From Aestuariivita sp. (GTDB taxonomy: Bacteria > Pseudomonadota > Alphaproteobacteria > Rhodobacterales > Rhodobacteraceae), in assembly GCA_018401465.1 (NCBI GenBank), contig JAGYKE010000004.1, positions 744,001 through 808,000 on the forward strand: a stretch of DNA of 64,000 nucleotides, written 5' to 3'. Shown here piece after piece: positions 54,078 to 62,607 of the stretch (position 1 is its first letter; each line of letters opens with the position of its first letter). The position numbers and the translations under genes are program-made. The notes beneath the pieces were generated by a model. That model worked only from the letters and a program-made list of their open reading frames with translations, was not told the DNA's origin and did not search any database.

Positions 54078-54139
54078 AATCGCGAAAAATCAAGGACTTG
54101 CAGAGGCCGATTCAGGGTTTGTTAACAATCAGACCCGGA

Positions 54140-54526
54140 TCACTCGGGATAGGCCCGCTGGGCTTTCGCGGTGGCGAGCTTGGTCTTGCCCGCCTTTGCC
54201 GTGGCGGTCCATTCATAGGTATGTGTCCCGCCCGGCGGGCAAGGACTGCTGTACTTGAAGACGCCGAAGGGCATCTTGCCATCACCCGTGACCTTCACCT
54301 TGCCGCCGCCGTGGTTGTAGCCGGGCACGTTGAGGTCTTTCAGCTTGAACTCGATCTCGGTCGTCCCGGCAGGCACCCCCGACAGGACGAAGGCGGGGCT
54401 GCCCACGCGGTTCGGGTTGCCGGATGTGCACGAGGGGATATCGCCCCAGTCGAAGGCAATCCGGAACTCTGCCAAGGCCGGACCGGCGCCGAGGATGGCA
54501 ATGAAAGCGGCGGCGAGAATGCGCAT
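54140..54526 (-). CDS. secreted PEBP-like (YbhB/Raf kinase inhibitor-like) small protein
   Basis: This 128-residue protein has a signal peptide (MRILAAAFIAILGAGPALAE). The mature part has the outline of a short phosphatidylethanolamine-binding-type fold: SPAFVLSGVPAGTTEIEFKL, the DLN..GYNHGGGKV region in place of the usual D-P-D-A-P / W-H loop, and PCPPGGTHTYEW. Since the canonical ligand residues are not evident, the call is tentative. The ATG at 54526 follows AAAAGGACG. Function unknown. Confidence 0.65.
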   Translation of the reverse strand: MRILAAAFIAILGAGPALAEFRIAFDWGDIPSCTSGNPNRVGSPAFVLSGVPAGTTEIEFKLKDLNVPGYNHGGGKVKVTGDGKMPFGVFKYSSPCPPGGTHTYEWTATAKAGKTKLATAKAQRAYPE

Positions 54527-54606
54527 CAAATCGTCCTTTTCATGAATGCAGGTCCAATGGCGGCGAATACCGCCCGGGTGTCAAGGATGCGCAAGCGCCT
54601 GTCGTC

Positions 54607-55254
54607 TCAGTCTCTCTCGCCGAAAATGGCCGATCCCACGCGCACATGGGTCGCGCCCAGCCGGATGGCGGTTTCGAAATCCCCGCTCATCCCCATCGAC
54701 AGGCCTGCAAGCCCGTTGCGCTCGGCGATCTTGGCGAGAAGCGCGAAGTGCAGCGCCGGTTCCTCGTCCACCGGCGGGATGCACATCAGCCCCCGCACGG
54801 GAAGATCGAGCGCGCGCGCCTCGGCCACGAAGGCATCAGACTCGGCGGGCAGGATGCCGGCCTTCTGCGGCTCTTCGCCGGTGTTGACCTGAATGAACAG
54901 GTCGGGGCAGGCACCGATCTCCTGCGCCAGCCGCGCCAGCGCGGTCGCGAGCTTCGGCCGGTCGAGCGAATGGATCGCCTGTGCCAGTTCCATTGCCTGC
55001 CGTGCCTTGTTGGTCTGCAAGGGGCCGATGATGTGCAGCTCGACCCCGGCATAGTCTTCGCGCAGCGGGGTCCAGCGGGTGGCGGCTTCCTGCACGCGGT
55101 TCTCGCCGAAAATGCGGTGCCCGGCGTCAAGCACGGCGCGCACGCGGTCTTCGGGCTGCATCTTCGACACGGCGATCAGCGTGACCGCGGCTTCGTCCCG
55201 TCCCGCGGCGGCACAGGCCCCCGCGATGCGCGACCGGATCTCTTCAAGCGACAT
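54607..55254 (-). CDS. YggS/PLPBP family pyridoxal phosphate homeostasis protein
   Basis: This 215-residue protein is a single-domain alanine-racemase-fold barrel. Lys31 in LIAVSKMQ binds PLP, followed by FGENRVQEAATRW, HIIGPLQTNKARQA, IHSLDRPKLA, LFIQVNTGEEPQKAG and LSMGMSGDFETAIRLGATHV. Members of this family control the vitamin B6 pool and have no known catalytic activity. It is transcribed toward the PEBP-like gene and separated from the porin by a terminator. Confidence 0.95.
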   Translation of the reverse strand: MSLEEIRSRIAGACAAAGRDEAAVTLIAVSKMQPEDRVRAVLDAGHRIFGENRVQEAATRWTPLREDYAGVELHIIGPLQTNKARQAMELAQAIHSLDRPKLATALARLAQEIGACPDLFIQVNTGEEPQKAGILPAESDAFVAEARALDLPVRGLMCIPPVDEEPALHFALLAKIAERNGLAGLSMGMSGDFETAIRLGATHVRVGSAIFGERD

Positions 55255-55308
55255 GTCCTGTCCCCCTTCTGTGCCGGTGTCATGCCATGAGGACCGGGTA
55301 AAAGGAAA

Positions 55309-55330
55309 GGGCGGGTCCGAAGACCCGCCC
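55309..55330 (-). terminator. intrinsic terminator of the porin gene
   Basis: On the minus strand GGGCGGGTC-TTCG-GACCCGCCC, a 9-bp stem capped by a UUCG tetraloop, is followed by TTTCCTTTT. It lies 30 bases after the porin stop. Confidence 0.88.
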
Positions 55331-55359
55331 CCCCGATGTCTGGCTTGCGCCGCTTCGGA

Positions 55360-56352
55360 TCAGAAGCGGAAGTAAGCGCCGGCCTGAACGGTCGTGGTGT
55401 TCGCGCCGTTGCCCGAAGCTTCGCGTGCACCTGCGGTCAGCGTCACGCCACCGCCCAGATCGTGGGCGACGTTGAAGCCGTAGCCGGTGCCGTCGTGTCC
55501 GAGATCGTAGGGGTTGTCTTCGCTGGTGACATAGACGATCACGTTGGTCGCCGCGCCGATGTCGAAGCCGGCGTAGATGCCCACTTTGCTGACGTCCAGG
55601 CCCAGACCCTCGTAGTTTTCACCCGAAGCGTAGCTGACGGTCAGATCCATGAAGCCCAGATCGCCGATGACGCTGATCATCGTCAGGTCGCGGCCGAAGG
55701 TGCCGGGACGCTCTTCGTCGTTGTATGCTGCCGAAACGGTCCAGTCGCCGAAGGTGTAGAAACCGCTGATTGCGGCGTTCGTTTCACCTTCACCGCCCAA
55801 TGTGTTGGTCGATGCATCGGAGTACGACACGTGGACGCCCCAGTTGCTGCCCGAGTAGATCACTTCGACGCCGTTCACACCTGCGCCTGACGACGAATAG
55901 GCATCCCAGTTAAACGCATTGCCGCCCATATTGGCGGTGACCGACGCGAAGCCAGCACCGTCGATGCCGATGTCGGCGGTCGGCGTGTTGGCCACGTTAT
56001 ACAGGCCCGTAGCACCTTCGAAGGCGCCGACGATGTTGCCCACACCCAGCGTGAAGCCGTTTGCGCGAACGAAGAAGCGCGCGCCGTTTATGCCGCCAAC
56101 GCCTGCTGCGTTGTCGCGGCTTTCAGCTTGCATGCGGAAGCGTGCGCCGAAGGTCACGCCGCCGTCGGTTTCGGTCGACATGTCGAACTGGAGACGCAGA
56201 CGCGAGGTCAGCGTGGTGCTGCCGGTTGCAGTGTTCGAGTTTGCGTCGTTGTAGTCCAGACCAAAACGGCCGTAACCGCTCAGACGAACATCTGCTGCTG
56301 CCATAGAGGCCGATGCGACCAGGGCAGTAGTCAGGAAGAGAACTTTTTTCAT
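55360..56352 (-). CDS. outer-membrane porin (Rhodobacter-type)
   Basis: This 330-residue protein has a signal peptide (MKKVLFLTTALVASASMAAA) and a 16-strand-type beta-barrel pattern of alternating hydrophobic residues. It starts DVRLSGYGRFGLDYND and ends in AGAYFRF, the terminal Phe expected for BamA recognition. It forms a general diffusion channel. GAGGGAAAAACT precedes the ATG. A LacI/cre-like palindrome lies 54 bases upstream. Base composition is lower in GC than its neighbours, usual for highly expressed porins. Confidence 0.93.
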   Translation of the reverse strand: MKKVLFLTTALVASASMAAADVRLSGYGRFGLDYNDANSNTATGSTTLTSRLRLQFDMSTETDGGVTFGARFRMQAESRDNAAGVGGINGARFFVRANGFTLGVGNIVGAFEGATGLYNVANTPTADIGIDGAGFASVTANMGGNAFNWDAYSSSGAGVNGVEVIYSGSNWGVHVSYSDASTNTLGGEGETNAAISGFYTFGDWTVSAAYNDEERPGTFGRDLTMISVIGDLGFMDLTVSYASGENYEGLGLDVSKVGIYAGFDIGAATNVIVYVTSEDNPYDLGHDGTGYGFNVAHDLGGGVTLTAGAREASGNGANTTTVQAGAYFRF

Positions 56353-56405
56353 AGTTTTTCCCTCGGTTTTCGATTCACATGCCCAGACCGAATGATCCCG
56401 ACTGG

Positions 56406-56425
56406 GTATGAAAGCGGTTTCATAC
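56406..56425. promoter_or_regulatory. LacI-type palindromic operator upstream of the porin gene
   Basis: GTATGAAA-GCGG-TTTCATAC is a perfect 8-bp inverted repeat. Its core TGAAAGCGGTTTCA has the form recognised by LacI-family regulators (TGAAA-N-CG-N-TTTCA, like cre and similar sites). It lies 54 bases upstream of the porin ATG and about 215 bases upstream of the DUF3576 gene. No LacI gene is in this window. The 287-base gap otherwise shows no gene. Confidence 0.65.
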
Positions 56426-56639
56426 GTTCGGGGGGCAGTTGGCAAGGCTTCGGCGTCCCACAATCCGGAAAGGCACGGAAATTGGTGCAGCTTTGCCACA
56501 GTCACTGCCGGCGGGCCGCCTGCGGTGGGCCTGACGCGCGCGCCCCTGCGTGCAGCGCGTCGCGCGCGGGCACTATCCACTTGCCCCACCGCGCTGCCTT
56601 AGGTAGGACACATTTCAAGGTATCGACGGGAAGGCATCC

Positions 56640-57158
56640 ATGGGCATCGGAACGCTGGGCAAGGTGACGCTGACGCTCGCGTTGTGCTTGGTGCTGGCGG
56701 CCTGCGGCGGCCGCAGCCCCTTCGGAAGGGTCACTGTCGGCAACGAGGCCGAAGAAACCTCGGTCGCCCGGGAGCCGGGGGCCAATACTCCGGGTGGCTT
56801 GGGCGCGACCGATGAGGGTTCTTCGTTCTGGGACCTCCTGCGCCCGGGCCGTGGTGACCAGTCGGTTCAGGTGAACCGCTACCTGTGGACCGCATCGCTC
56901 GACGTGCTCAACTTCCTGCCGATCCAGTCGGTCGATCCCTTCACCGGGGTGATCGTGACGGGCTTCGGCACGCCCCCGGGTGGCGGGCGCGCCTATCGTG
57001 CCACGGTACACATCACCGATCCCGCGCTCGAGGCGCGGTCGCTGCGCGTGGCGATCCAGACCCAGAGCGGACCCGTCGCTGCCGGAACCGCCCGCGCGGT
57101 CGAGGACGCAATCCTTGCGCGGGCACGTCAGCTGCGCATCGCGGACAATCGGTTCTAG
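56640..57158 (+). CDS. DUF3576 domain-containing lipoprotein
   Basis: This 172-residue protein has a lipoprotein signal ending LCLVLAACGG (Cys near residue 21). The DUF3576 part has QVNRYLWTASLDVLNFLPIQ, then SVDPFTGVIVTGFG and a C-terminal helix-rich end. The family is found in alphaproteobacteria; its function is unknown, probably in the outer membrane. It is often next to leuS and lptE, which matches here. A strong terminator follows at 57188. Confidence 0.88.
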   Translation: MGIGTLGKVTLTLALCLVLAACGGRSPFGRVTVGNEAEETSVAREPGANTPGGLGATDEGSSFWDLLRPGRGDQSVQVNRYLWTASLDVLNFLPIQSVDPFTGVIVTGFGTPPGGGRAYRATVHITDPALEARSLRVAIQTQSGPVAAGTARAVEDAILARARQLRIADNRF

Positions 57159-57187
57159 AAACCCGCAGCGATCCGCATTAATCACGG

Positions 57188-57211
57188 CGCCGGGCTATGA
57201 CCCGGCGTTTT
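57188..57211 (+). terminator. intrinsic terminator between the DUF3576 gene and leuS
   Basis: CGCCGGG-CTATGA-CCCGGCG is a perfect 7-bp stem followed by TTTT. It lies 29 bases after the DUF3576 stop and 18 bases before the leuS ATG, so leuS would need a promoter within a very short stretch or depend on read-through. Confidence 0.8.
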
Positions 57212-57229
57212 CAGTTTCAGGGACAGACC

Positions 57230-59815
57230 ATGGCGCGCTACACCCCCGCCCAGATCGAACCGAAGTGGCAGCAGGCCTGGGAAGATGCCCGGACCTTCCT
57301 CGCGCGGCCCGATCCGTCGAAGCCGAAATACTATGTGCTCGAGATGTTTCCCTATCCGTCGGGGCGCATCCATATCGGGCATGTGCGCAACTACACGATG
57401 GGCGACGTGATCGCCCGCTACAAGCGCGCCCAAGGCTTCAACGTGCTGCACCCGATGGGGTTCGACGCCTTCGGCATGCCGGCCGAGAACGCCGCGATGG
57501 CCAGCGGAGGCCACCCCAAGGACTGGACCTACGGCAACATCGACGACATGGTCGCGCAGATGAAGCCGCTGGGCTTCGGGCTTGACTGGTCGCGCATGTT
57601 CGCGACCTGCGACCCCGAATATTACGGCCAGCAGCAGCGGCTGTTCCTCGACATGCTGAAGGCGGGGCTGGTCTATCGCAAGAACGCGGTGGTCAACTGG
57701 GACCCGGTCGACATGACCGTTCTGGCCAACGAACAGGTGATCGACGGCAAGGGCTGGCGGTCGGGCGCGGATGTGGAACGCCGCGAACTGACGCAATGGT
57801 TCTTCAAGATCAGCGAATTTTCCGAGGAATTGCTGACCGCGCTGGAAGGGCTGGAGGACTGGCCCGCCAAGGTGCGCCTGATGCAGGAGAACTGGATCGG
57901 CCGGTCGCGCGGGCTGCAATTCGCGTTCTCGCTCATCGACGGGCCGGACGGCCATGACCGGGTCGAGGTCTACACGACCCGCCCCGACACGCTGATGGGC
58001 GCGTCCTTCGTGGGCATTTCGCCCGATCATCCGCTGGCGAAGCTGCTCGAGAAGGACAACCCCGACCTTGCCGCCTTCAACGCCGACTGCCGCAAGGGCG
58101 GCACGACGGAAGAGGCGTTGGAAAAGGCGGAAAAGCGCGGCTTCGACACCGGACTGCGGGTGCGCCACCCGTTCGATGCGGCGTGGGAACTGCCCGTCTA
58201 TGTGGCGAATTTCATCCTGATGGATTACGGCACCGGCGCCATCTTCGGCTGCCCGGCGCATGACCAGCGCGATCTGGATTTCGCGCGCAAGTATGACCTG
58301 CCGGTGGTGTCCACCTATGTGCCCGCGGCGGGCGAAGACGGCTTCACCCGCCCCGAGGCAGGGGGCGAGGCCTATGTCCCGCCCAAGACGGAGAAGGTGC
58401 ATTACGTCAAGGGCTTCGCCGGAGAGGCGCTGCAATCGGGCGCCGAGGCGGTCGAGGCCGCGATCGCGTTTTGCGAAGGCAAAGGCGTGGGGCAGGGTGT
58501 CACCAAGTATCGCCTGCGCGACTGGGGTCTGTCGCGTCAGCGCTATTGGGGTTGCCCGATCCCGGTGGTGCATTGCGACGCTTGCGGCGTGGTGCCCGAA
58601 AAGGCCGAAAACCTGCCCGTCCGCCTGCCCTATGACGAAGACGGCACGCCCATCGACTTTTCCATCCCGGGCAATCCGCTCGACCGGCATCCGTCGTGGC
58701 GCGACTGCGCCTGCCCCTCTTGCGGCGGACCCGCGCGGCGCGAAACCGACACGATGGACACCTTCGTCGATTCGTCGTGGTATTTCGCGCGCTTCACCGC
58801 GCCGGATGCGGATACGCCCACCGACATGGGCGCGGCCGAGTACTGGATGAACGTCGACCAGTATATCGGCGGCATCGAACACGCGATCTTGCACCTGCTC
58901 TATTCGCGCTTCTTCGCGCGGGCGATGGTGATCACCGGCCACCTGCCCGAGAAGTGCAAGGAGCCCTTCGACGCGCTCTTCACCCAAGGGATGGTGACGC
59001 ACGCGATCTACCAGACCCGCGACGCGGCGGGGCGGCCGGTCTATCACTTCCCCGAGGATGTCGATCTGCGCGAAGGCCGCGCCTTCCTGAAGGACGGCAC
59101 CGAGGCCGAAGTCATCCCTTCCGCCAAGATGTCGAAGTCCAAGAAGAACGTCGTCGATCCGGTGAACATCATCGACCAGTATGGCGCCGACACCGCGCGG
59201 TGGTTCGTCCTGTCCGACAGCCCGCCCGAACGCGACGTGGAATGGACGGCGGCGGGGGCCGAGGCCGCGAACCGGCATCTGGGGCGCGTCTGGTCGATCA
59301 GCGACCGCATCGCCGGGATGGAAGACGGCCCCGGCACGGGTGACGATGATCTTCTGCGCGCCCTGCACCGCTGCATCTTCGACGTGACGCAGGGCGTGGA
59401 AAGCTTCGGCTTCAACGCCGCCATTGCGAAGCTGTATGCCTTTACCAACACGCTGTCGAAATCGACCGCGTCGAAGTCGGTGCAGCGGCAGGCGGTGATG
59501 GCGCTCGCCCAGCTCATGGCGCCGATGACGCCGCATCTGGCCGAAGACATCTGGGCCCGGCAGGGCGGTGAAGGGCTGTTGGCTGATGCGCAATGGCCCA
59601 AGGCCGAGGACCGCTTCCTCGTCTCCGACACGGTGACCCTGCCCATTCAGGTCAACGGCAAGCGGCGGGGCGAGATCACGGTGCCGAAGGACCTGCCCGT
59701 ATCCGAGGTTGAAAAAGCCGCGCTGAACGTGGACGGTGTGATCAGGGCGCTGGAAGGGGCCGCGCCCAAGAAGGTGATCGTCGTCCCGGGCCGCATCGTC
59801 AATGTCGTCGCTTGA
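57230..59815 (+). CDS. leuS: leucine--tRNA ligase
   Basis: This 861-residue class I synthetase has the HIGH motif in [15 protein letters not shown] (48-51) and the KMSKS loop at 633-637 (AKMSKSKKN). It has a CP1 editing domain (about 230-420, with [20 protein letters not shown]) and a C-terminal domain ending [15 protein letters not shown]. The ATG at 57230 is preceded by GGGACAGACC and gives the family N-terminus; the open frame extends 11 codons further. Its last 14 bases overlap lptE. Confidence 0.98.
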   Translation: MARYTPAQIEPKWQQAWEDARTFLARPDPSKPKYYVLEMFPYPSGRIHIGHVRNYTMGDVIARYKRAQGFNVLHPMGFDAFGMPAENAAMASGGHPKDWTYGNIDDMVAQMKPLGFGLDWSRMFATCDPEYYGQQQRLFLDMLKAGLVYRKNAVVNWDPVDMTVLANEQVIDGKGWRSGADVERRELTQWFFKISEFSEELLTALEGLEDWPAKVRLMQENWIGRSRGLQFAFSLIDGPDGHDRVEVYTTRPDTLMGASFVGISPDHPLAKLLEKDNPDLAAFNADCRKGGTTEEALEKAEKRGFDTGLRVRHPFDAAWELPVYVANFILMDYGTGAIFGCPAHDQRDLDFARKYDLPVVSTYVPAAGEDGFTRPEAGGEAYVPPKTEKVHYVKGFAGEALQSGAEAVEAAIAFCEGKGVGQGVTKYRLRDWGLSRQRYWGCPIPVVHCDACGVVPEKAENLPVRLPYDEDGTPIDFSIPGNPLDRHPSWRDCACPSCGGPARRETDTMDTFVDSSWYFARFTAPDADTPTDMGAAEYWMNVDQYIGGIEHAILHLLYSRFFARAMVITGHLPEKCKEPFDALFTQGMVTHAIYQTRDAAGRPVYHFPEDVDLREGRAFLKDGTEAEVIPSAKMSKSKKNVVDPVNIIDQYGADTARWFVLSDSPPERDVEWTAAGAEAANRHLGRVWSISDRIAGMEDGPGTGDDDLLRALHRCIFDVTQGVESFGFNAAIAKLYAFTNTLSKSTASKSVQRQAVMALAQLMAPMTPHLAEDIWARQGGEGLLADAQWPKAEDRFLVSDTVTLPIQVNGKRRGEITVPKDLPVSEVEKAALNVDGVIRALEGAAPKKVIVVPGRIVNVVA

Positions 59816-60284
59816 CCGCAGAACGTTCCTGATCGCGCCGCTGGCGCTGGCCGCCTGCGGCTTTACCCCGGTCTATGCCCCGGGCGGAACGGCGGCGACG
59901 CTGCGCGGTCAGGTCATGGTGCAGGCCCCCGGCACGCGCGACGCCTTTCTTCTGGTGCAGGAACTGGAACGCCAGCTGGGCCGCAGCGCTGATCCTCAAT
60001 ACGGGCTGAAACTGTCGCTGACGGTCACACCCGAAGGGCTCGCGGTGACGCGGTCGGGGTCGGTCACGCGCTACAACCTTGTGGGGCAGGCGACCTACGC
60101 GCTTGTCCGCATCGCGGACGAGACCGAGATCGCCAAGGGCGAGGTCGAGAACTTCACCGCCTATTCCACCGCCGGATCGACGGTCGAGACGCTGGCCGCC
60201 GAACGCGACGCGCGCGAACGGCTGATGACGATCCTTGCGAGCCAGATCACCGCGCGGCTTTACGCGCAGGCCGACCTGGCCTGA
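59802..60284 (+). CDS. lptE: LPS-assembly lipoprotein LptE
   Basis: This 160-residue protein has a lipoprotein signal with a twin-Arg-like start ([18 protein letters not shown], Cys near 19) and then the LptE opening [11 protein letters not shown]. The rest has alternating strands, including [20 protein letters not shown], and a C-terminal helix. It plugs the LptD barrel for LPS transport to the outer surface. It overlaps leuS by 14 bases and lies four bases ahead of holA, so the three genes form one transcription unit. Confidence 0.92.
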   Translation: MSSLDRRTFLIAPLALAACGFTPVYAPGGTAATLRGQVMVQAPGTRDAFLLVQELERQLGRSADPQYGLKLSLTVTPEGLAVTRSGSVTRYNLVGQATYALVRIADETEIAKGEVENFTAYSTAGSTVETLAAERDARERLMTILASQITARLYAQADLA

Positions 60285-60288
60285 GGCG

Positions 60289-61317
60289 ATGAAGCTTTCC
60301 CCGCGCGACGCCGCCGCCTATTTCCGCAAGCCCGATCCCGACCGCCCCGGCGTGCTCATCTTCGGGCAGGACCCGATGCGCGTGGCGCTGCGCCGGGCCG
60401 AGGTCGTGAAGGCCCTGACCGGCCCCACCGCCGAAGAGGAGATGCGCCTGACCCGGCTGACGGGGGCCGACTTGCGCGGCGACGCGGCGGCGCTGATCGA
60501 CGCGGTCAAGGCGATCGGCTTCTTCCCCGGCCCCCGCGCCGTGGTGGTCGAGGACGCCACCGAGACGACGCTTCCCGCGCTGCAGGCCGCGCTGGACGAC
60601 TGGCGGCCGGGCGATGCCAACCTTGTGGTGACAGCAGGCGCACTGCGCAAGGAATCGAAGCTGCGCAAGCTGTTCGAAGGGCATCGCTCGGCATTCGCTG
60701 CGGCGATCTATGACGATCCGCCGGGGCGCGGGGATGTCGAGCGGATGCTGGCGGAAGCGGGCCTGCCGCCGCCGTCGCGCGACGCGGTCGAGGCGCTTCT
60801 GGCGCTTGCGCAGGGGATGGGCCCGGGCGATCTGACCCAGCTTGTCGCCAAGATCGGGCTTTACAAGCTGGGCGATTCCGCGCCGCTGTCGCCCGCCGAC
60901 ATCGCCGCCTGCGCGCCGCTGTCGGTCGAGGCTGCGGTGGACGACCTGATCGACGTGGTGGCCGATTGCCGCGAAGACCGGATCGACCCCGTCCTGTCGC
61001 GGCTGCGCGCGCAGGGCCAGACAGCGGTCGGCATCTGCATCGCGGCGGGGCGGCATTTCAACCTGCTTTATCGGCTTGCGGGCGATCCCGGCGGGCCCGA
61101 GGCCGGGGCGGGCCGGGTGCGCCCGCCGCTCTTCGGCCCACGCCGCGACCGGCTGGTGCGGCAGGCCCGGTCCTGGGGCGCCGCGCGTCTGGAAGAGGCG
61201 CTGACGCTGATCGTGGACACCGACCTTGCCCTGCGGTCCGCCGCGCAGACCGCGCCGCAGATGGCGCTGGTGGAACGGATGCTTCTGCGCCTGTCGCGGC
61301 TCGGGCAGCGGCGCTAG
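60289..61317 (+). CDS. holA: DNA polymerase III subunit delta
   Basis: This 342-residue protein has the delta-subunit pattern: GVLIFGQDPMRVALRRAEVV near the start, EMRLTRLTGADLRGD, and NLVVTAGALRKESKLRKLFE in the middle. The C-terminal helical domain has AAVDDLIDVVADCREDRIDP and ends KMERMLLRLSRLG-like. It opens the beta clamp within the clamp loader. The ATG at 60289 fits; the frame runs open 18 codons upstream. Its stop overlaps the convergent brnA by four bases. Confidence 0.93.
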   Translation: MKLSPRDAAAYFRKPDPDRPGVLIFGQDPMRVALRRAEVVKALTGPTAEEEMRLTRLTGADLRGDAAALIDAVKAIGFFPGPRAVVVEDATETTLPALQAALDDWRPGDANLVVTAGALRKESKLRKLFEGHRSAFAAAIYDDPPGRGDVERMLAEAGLPPPSRDAVEALLALAQGMGPGDLTQLVAKIGLYKLGDSAPLSPADIAACAPLSVEAAVDDLIDVVADCREDRIDPVLSRLRAQGQTAVGICIAAGRHFNLLYRLAGDPGGPEAGAGRVRPPLFGPRRDRLVRQARSWGAARLEEALTLIVDTDLALRSAAQTAPQMALVERMLLRLSRLGQRR

Positions 61318-61592
61318 CGGGCGTGCCTGCGGGCGAAGGCGGACAGGACAGCAGCCATGCGCCCGGTATATCCCTTGGGGTCGCCCTGCTTGAAGAAAGT
61401 GATCACGTCGGGGTCAAGCCGCATGGCCACCACCTGTTTCGCCCTCGCCTGCCCCCAATCGACATCACCCATGTCGGGGATGTCGTCATAGTCGATCGCG
61501 TCATCCGGCGTCGCGTCATAGGCCGCGCGGGCAGCCTCCGACAGGCCGGGCGCTGAGCCGGTGTCACGAGCGATGGGGTCCTTGCGTTTCAT
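61314..61592 (-). CDS. brnA: BrnA-family antitoxin
   Basis: This 92-residue protein has a flexible acidic N-terminus (DATPDDAIDYDDIPDMGDVD) and a C-terminal ribbon-helix-helix (KQVVAMRLDPDVITFFKQGD, then GRMAAVLSAFARRHA), the BrnA layout. It binds BrnT and represses the operon. The ATG at 61592 follows AAAGGATGC; a GTG at 61607 is possible. It overlaps brnT by 29 bases. Confidence 0.87.
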   Translation of the reverse strand: MKRKDPIARDTGSAPGLSEAARAAYDATPDDAIDYDDIPDMGDVDWGQARAKQVVAMRLDPDVITFFKQGDPKGYTGRMAAVLSAFARRHAR

Positions 61593-61851
61593 ACCGCATC
61601 CTTTCACGGTCGTTGGCCTTGCGGGCAGAAATGATGCGGATCGTCTCTCCGCGTGTCGTGTAGGCTATCGCGAACAGACGTCCGTCGATCCGGCCGAAGG
61701 TGATCCACCGGGACTCCCCGTAATCGAAGCGGTCATCCGCGAATGTCACGCGCGCCGGATCCTGGAAGACGGACAGGATGTCGTCGAAGCTGAAGCCGCG
61801 CTTTGCGCGGTTTTCTTCGGATTTCGCGGCATCCCATTCGAACCGGATCAT
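61564..61851 (-). CDS. brnT: BrnT-family toxin (RelE-like ribonuclease)
   Basis: This 95-residue protein has the BrnT signature: FEWDAAKSEENRAKRGFSFD at the start, DPARVTFADDRFDYGESRWI in the middle and IRIISARKANDRERMRYE near the end. In the known system it is a translation-blocking RNase released under stress. It is the first gene of the operon, with a clear promoter and operator directly upstream. Confidence 0.9.
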   Translation of the reverse strand: MIRFEWDAAKSEENRAKRGFSFDDILSVFQDPARVTFADDRFDYGESRWITFGRIDGRLFAIAYTTRGETIRIISARKANDRERMRYETQGPHRS

Positions 61852-61862
61852 GCCTGCCTGCG

Positions 61863-61891
61863 ATTGTAATACGAAAAGTATTTCAATTCAA
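61863..61891 (-). promoter_or_regulatory. brnTA promoter with embedded operator
   Basis: On the minus strand TTGAAT (61891-61886), a 17-base spacer and TACAAT (61868-61863) form a sigma70 promoter. The spacer holds the inverted repeat AATAC-TTTTC-GTATT (61882-61868), overlapping the -10. The start of transcription falls just ahead of the brnT ATG at 61851. The site fits autorepression by BrnA. Confidence 0.72.
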
Positions 61892-62022
61892 GTCGTCCCC
61901 GGATCGGCCTTGTCCGACCCTGCGCAGTCTGCCGCGGAGTGGTTAATGATCCCTTCCGTCCCACCTTGACCCCGCCCCCGCAATCGCCAATCTGCCGCCA
62001 ACCATCACAGGGGGGACAGGAT

Positions 62023-62607
62023 ATGTACGAAGTCGTCGGAAGGGTGCGCAGCCGGGGGTTCCGGGTGCTCTGGGCGCTGGAAGAGATGGGCGTGGCCTAC
62101 AAGCATGTCGATGTCGGCCCGCAAAGCGACGAGGCGCGCGCCTATCATCCCGCGGGCAAGATCCCGGTGATGAAGGACGGCGATGCGGTCCTGACCGATT
62201 CGGTCGCGATCATGTCCTACCTGTCGGACAAGCACGGCCAGCTGGGCGCGCAGGCGGGCACGGTCGACCGCGCGCGGCTTGACGCGATGCTGCACCAGCT
62301 GAACGAAACGCTGGACGCGCCCTTGTGGATGATCGCGCGCCACACCTTCATCCTGCCCGAGGACCAGCGCTGCCCCGAGGCCGTCGCGGTCGAGAAAGAG
62401 CTTGTCCAGCGGTCGATGAACCGGCTGGGCGACGGGCTGACCGGCCCCTTCCTGATGGGCGACCACTTCACCATCGCCGATATCCTGTGCGTGCATTGCC
62501 TCAACTGGGCCTTCGGCATGGGCATCGCGGTCGAGCATGAAAAGCTCAAGACCTACGCGAAGGACATGCGCGCGCGCCCGGCCTTCACGAAGGCGGGTCA
62601 GTCCTGA
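62023..62607 (+). CDS. glutathione S-transferase family protein
   Basis: This 194-residue protein has an N-terminal thioredoxin-like GST domain (RGFRVLWALEEMGVAYKHVD, then PAGKIPVMKDGDAVLTDSVA with the cis-Pro and the Glu/Asp-Ser pair) and a C-terminal all-helical domain (GDHFTIADILCVHCLNW near 150). The catalytic residue is probably the Ser/Arg region at 12-14. The substrate is unknown. The ATG at 62023 follows GGGGGGACAGG. It converges with the flavoprotein gene, overlapping by 23 bases. Confidence 0.9.
   Translation: MYEVVGRVRSRGFRVLWALEEMGVAYKHVDVGPQSDEARAYHPAGKIPVMKDGDAVLTDSVAIMSYLSDKHGQLGAQAGTVDRARLDAMLHQLNETLDAPLWMIARHTFILPEDQRCPEAVAVEKELVQRSMNRLGDGLTGPFLMGDHFTIADILCVHCLNWAFGMGIAVEHEKLKTYAKDMRARPAFTKAGQS

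Noticed and set aside
57182-59593. An 803-codon minus-strand open frame opposite leuS
   Set aside because: It is antisense to leuS, with no motif and no ribosome binding site that fits.
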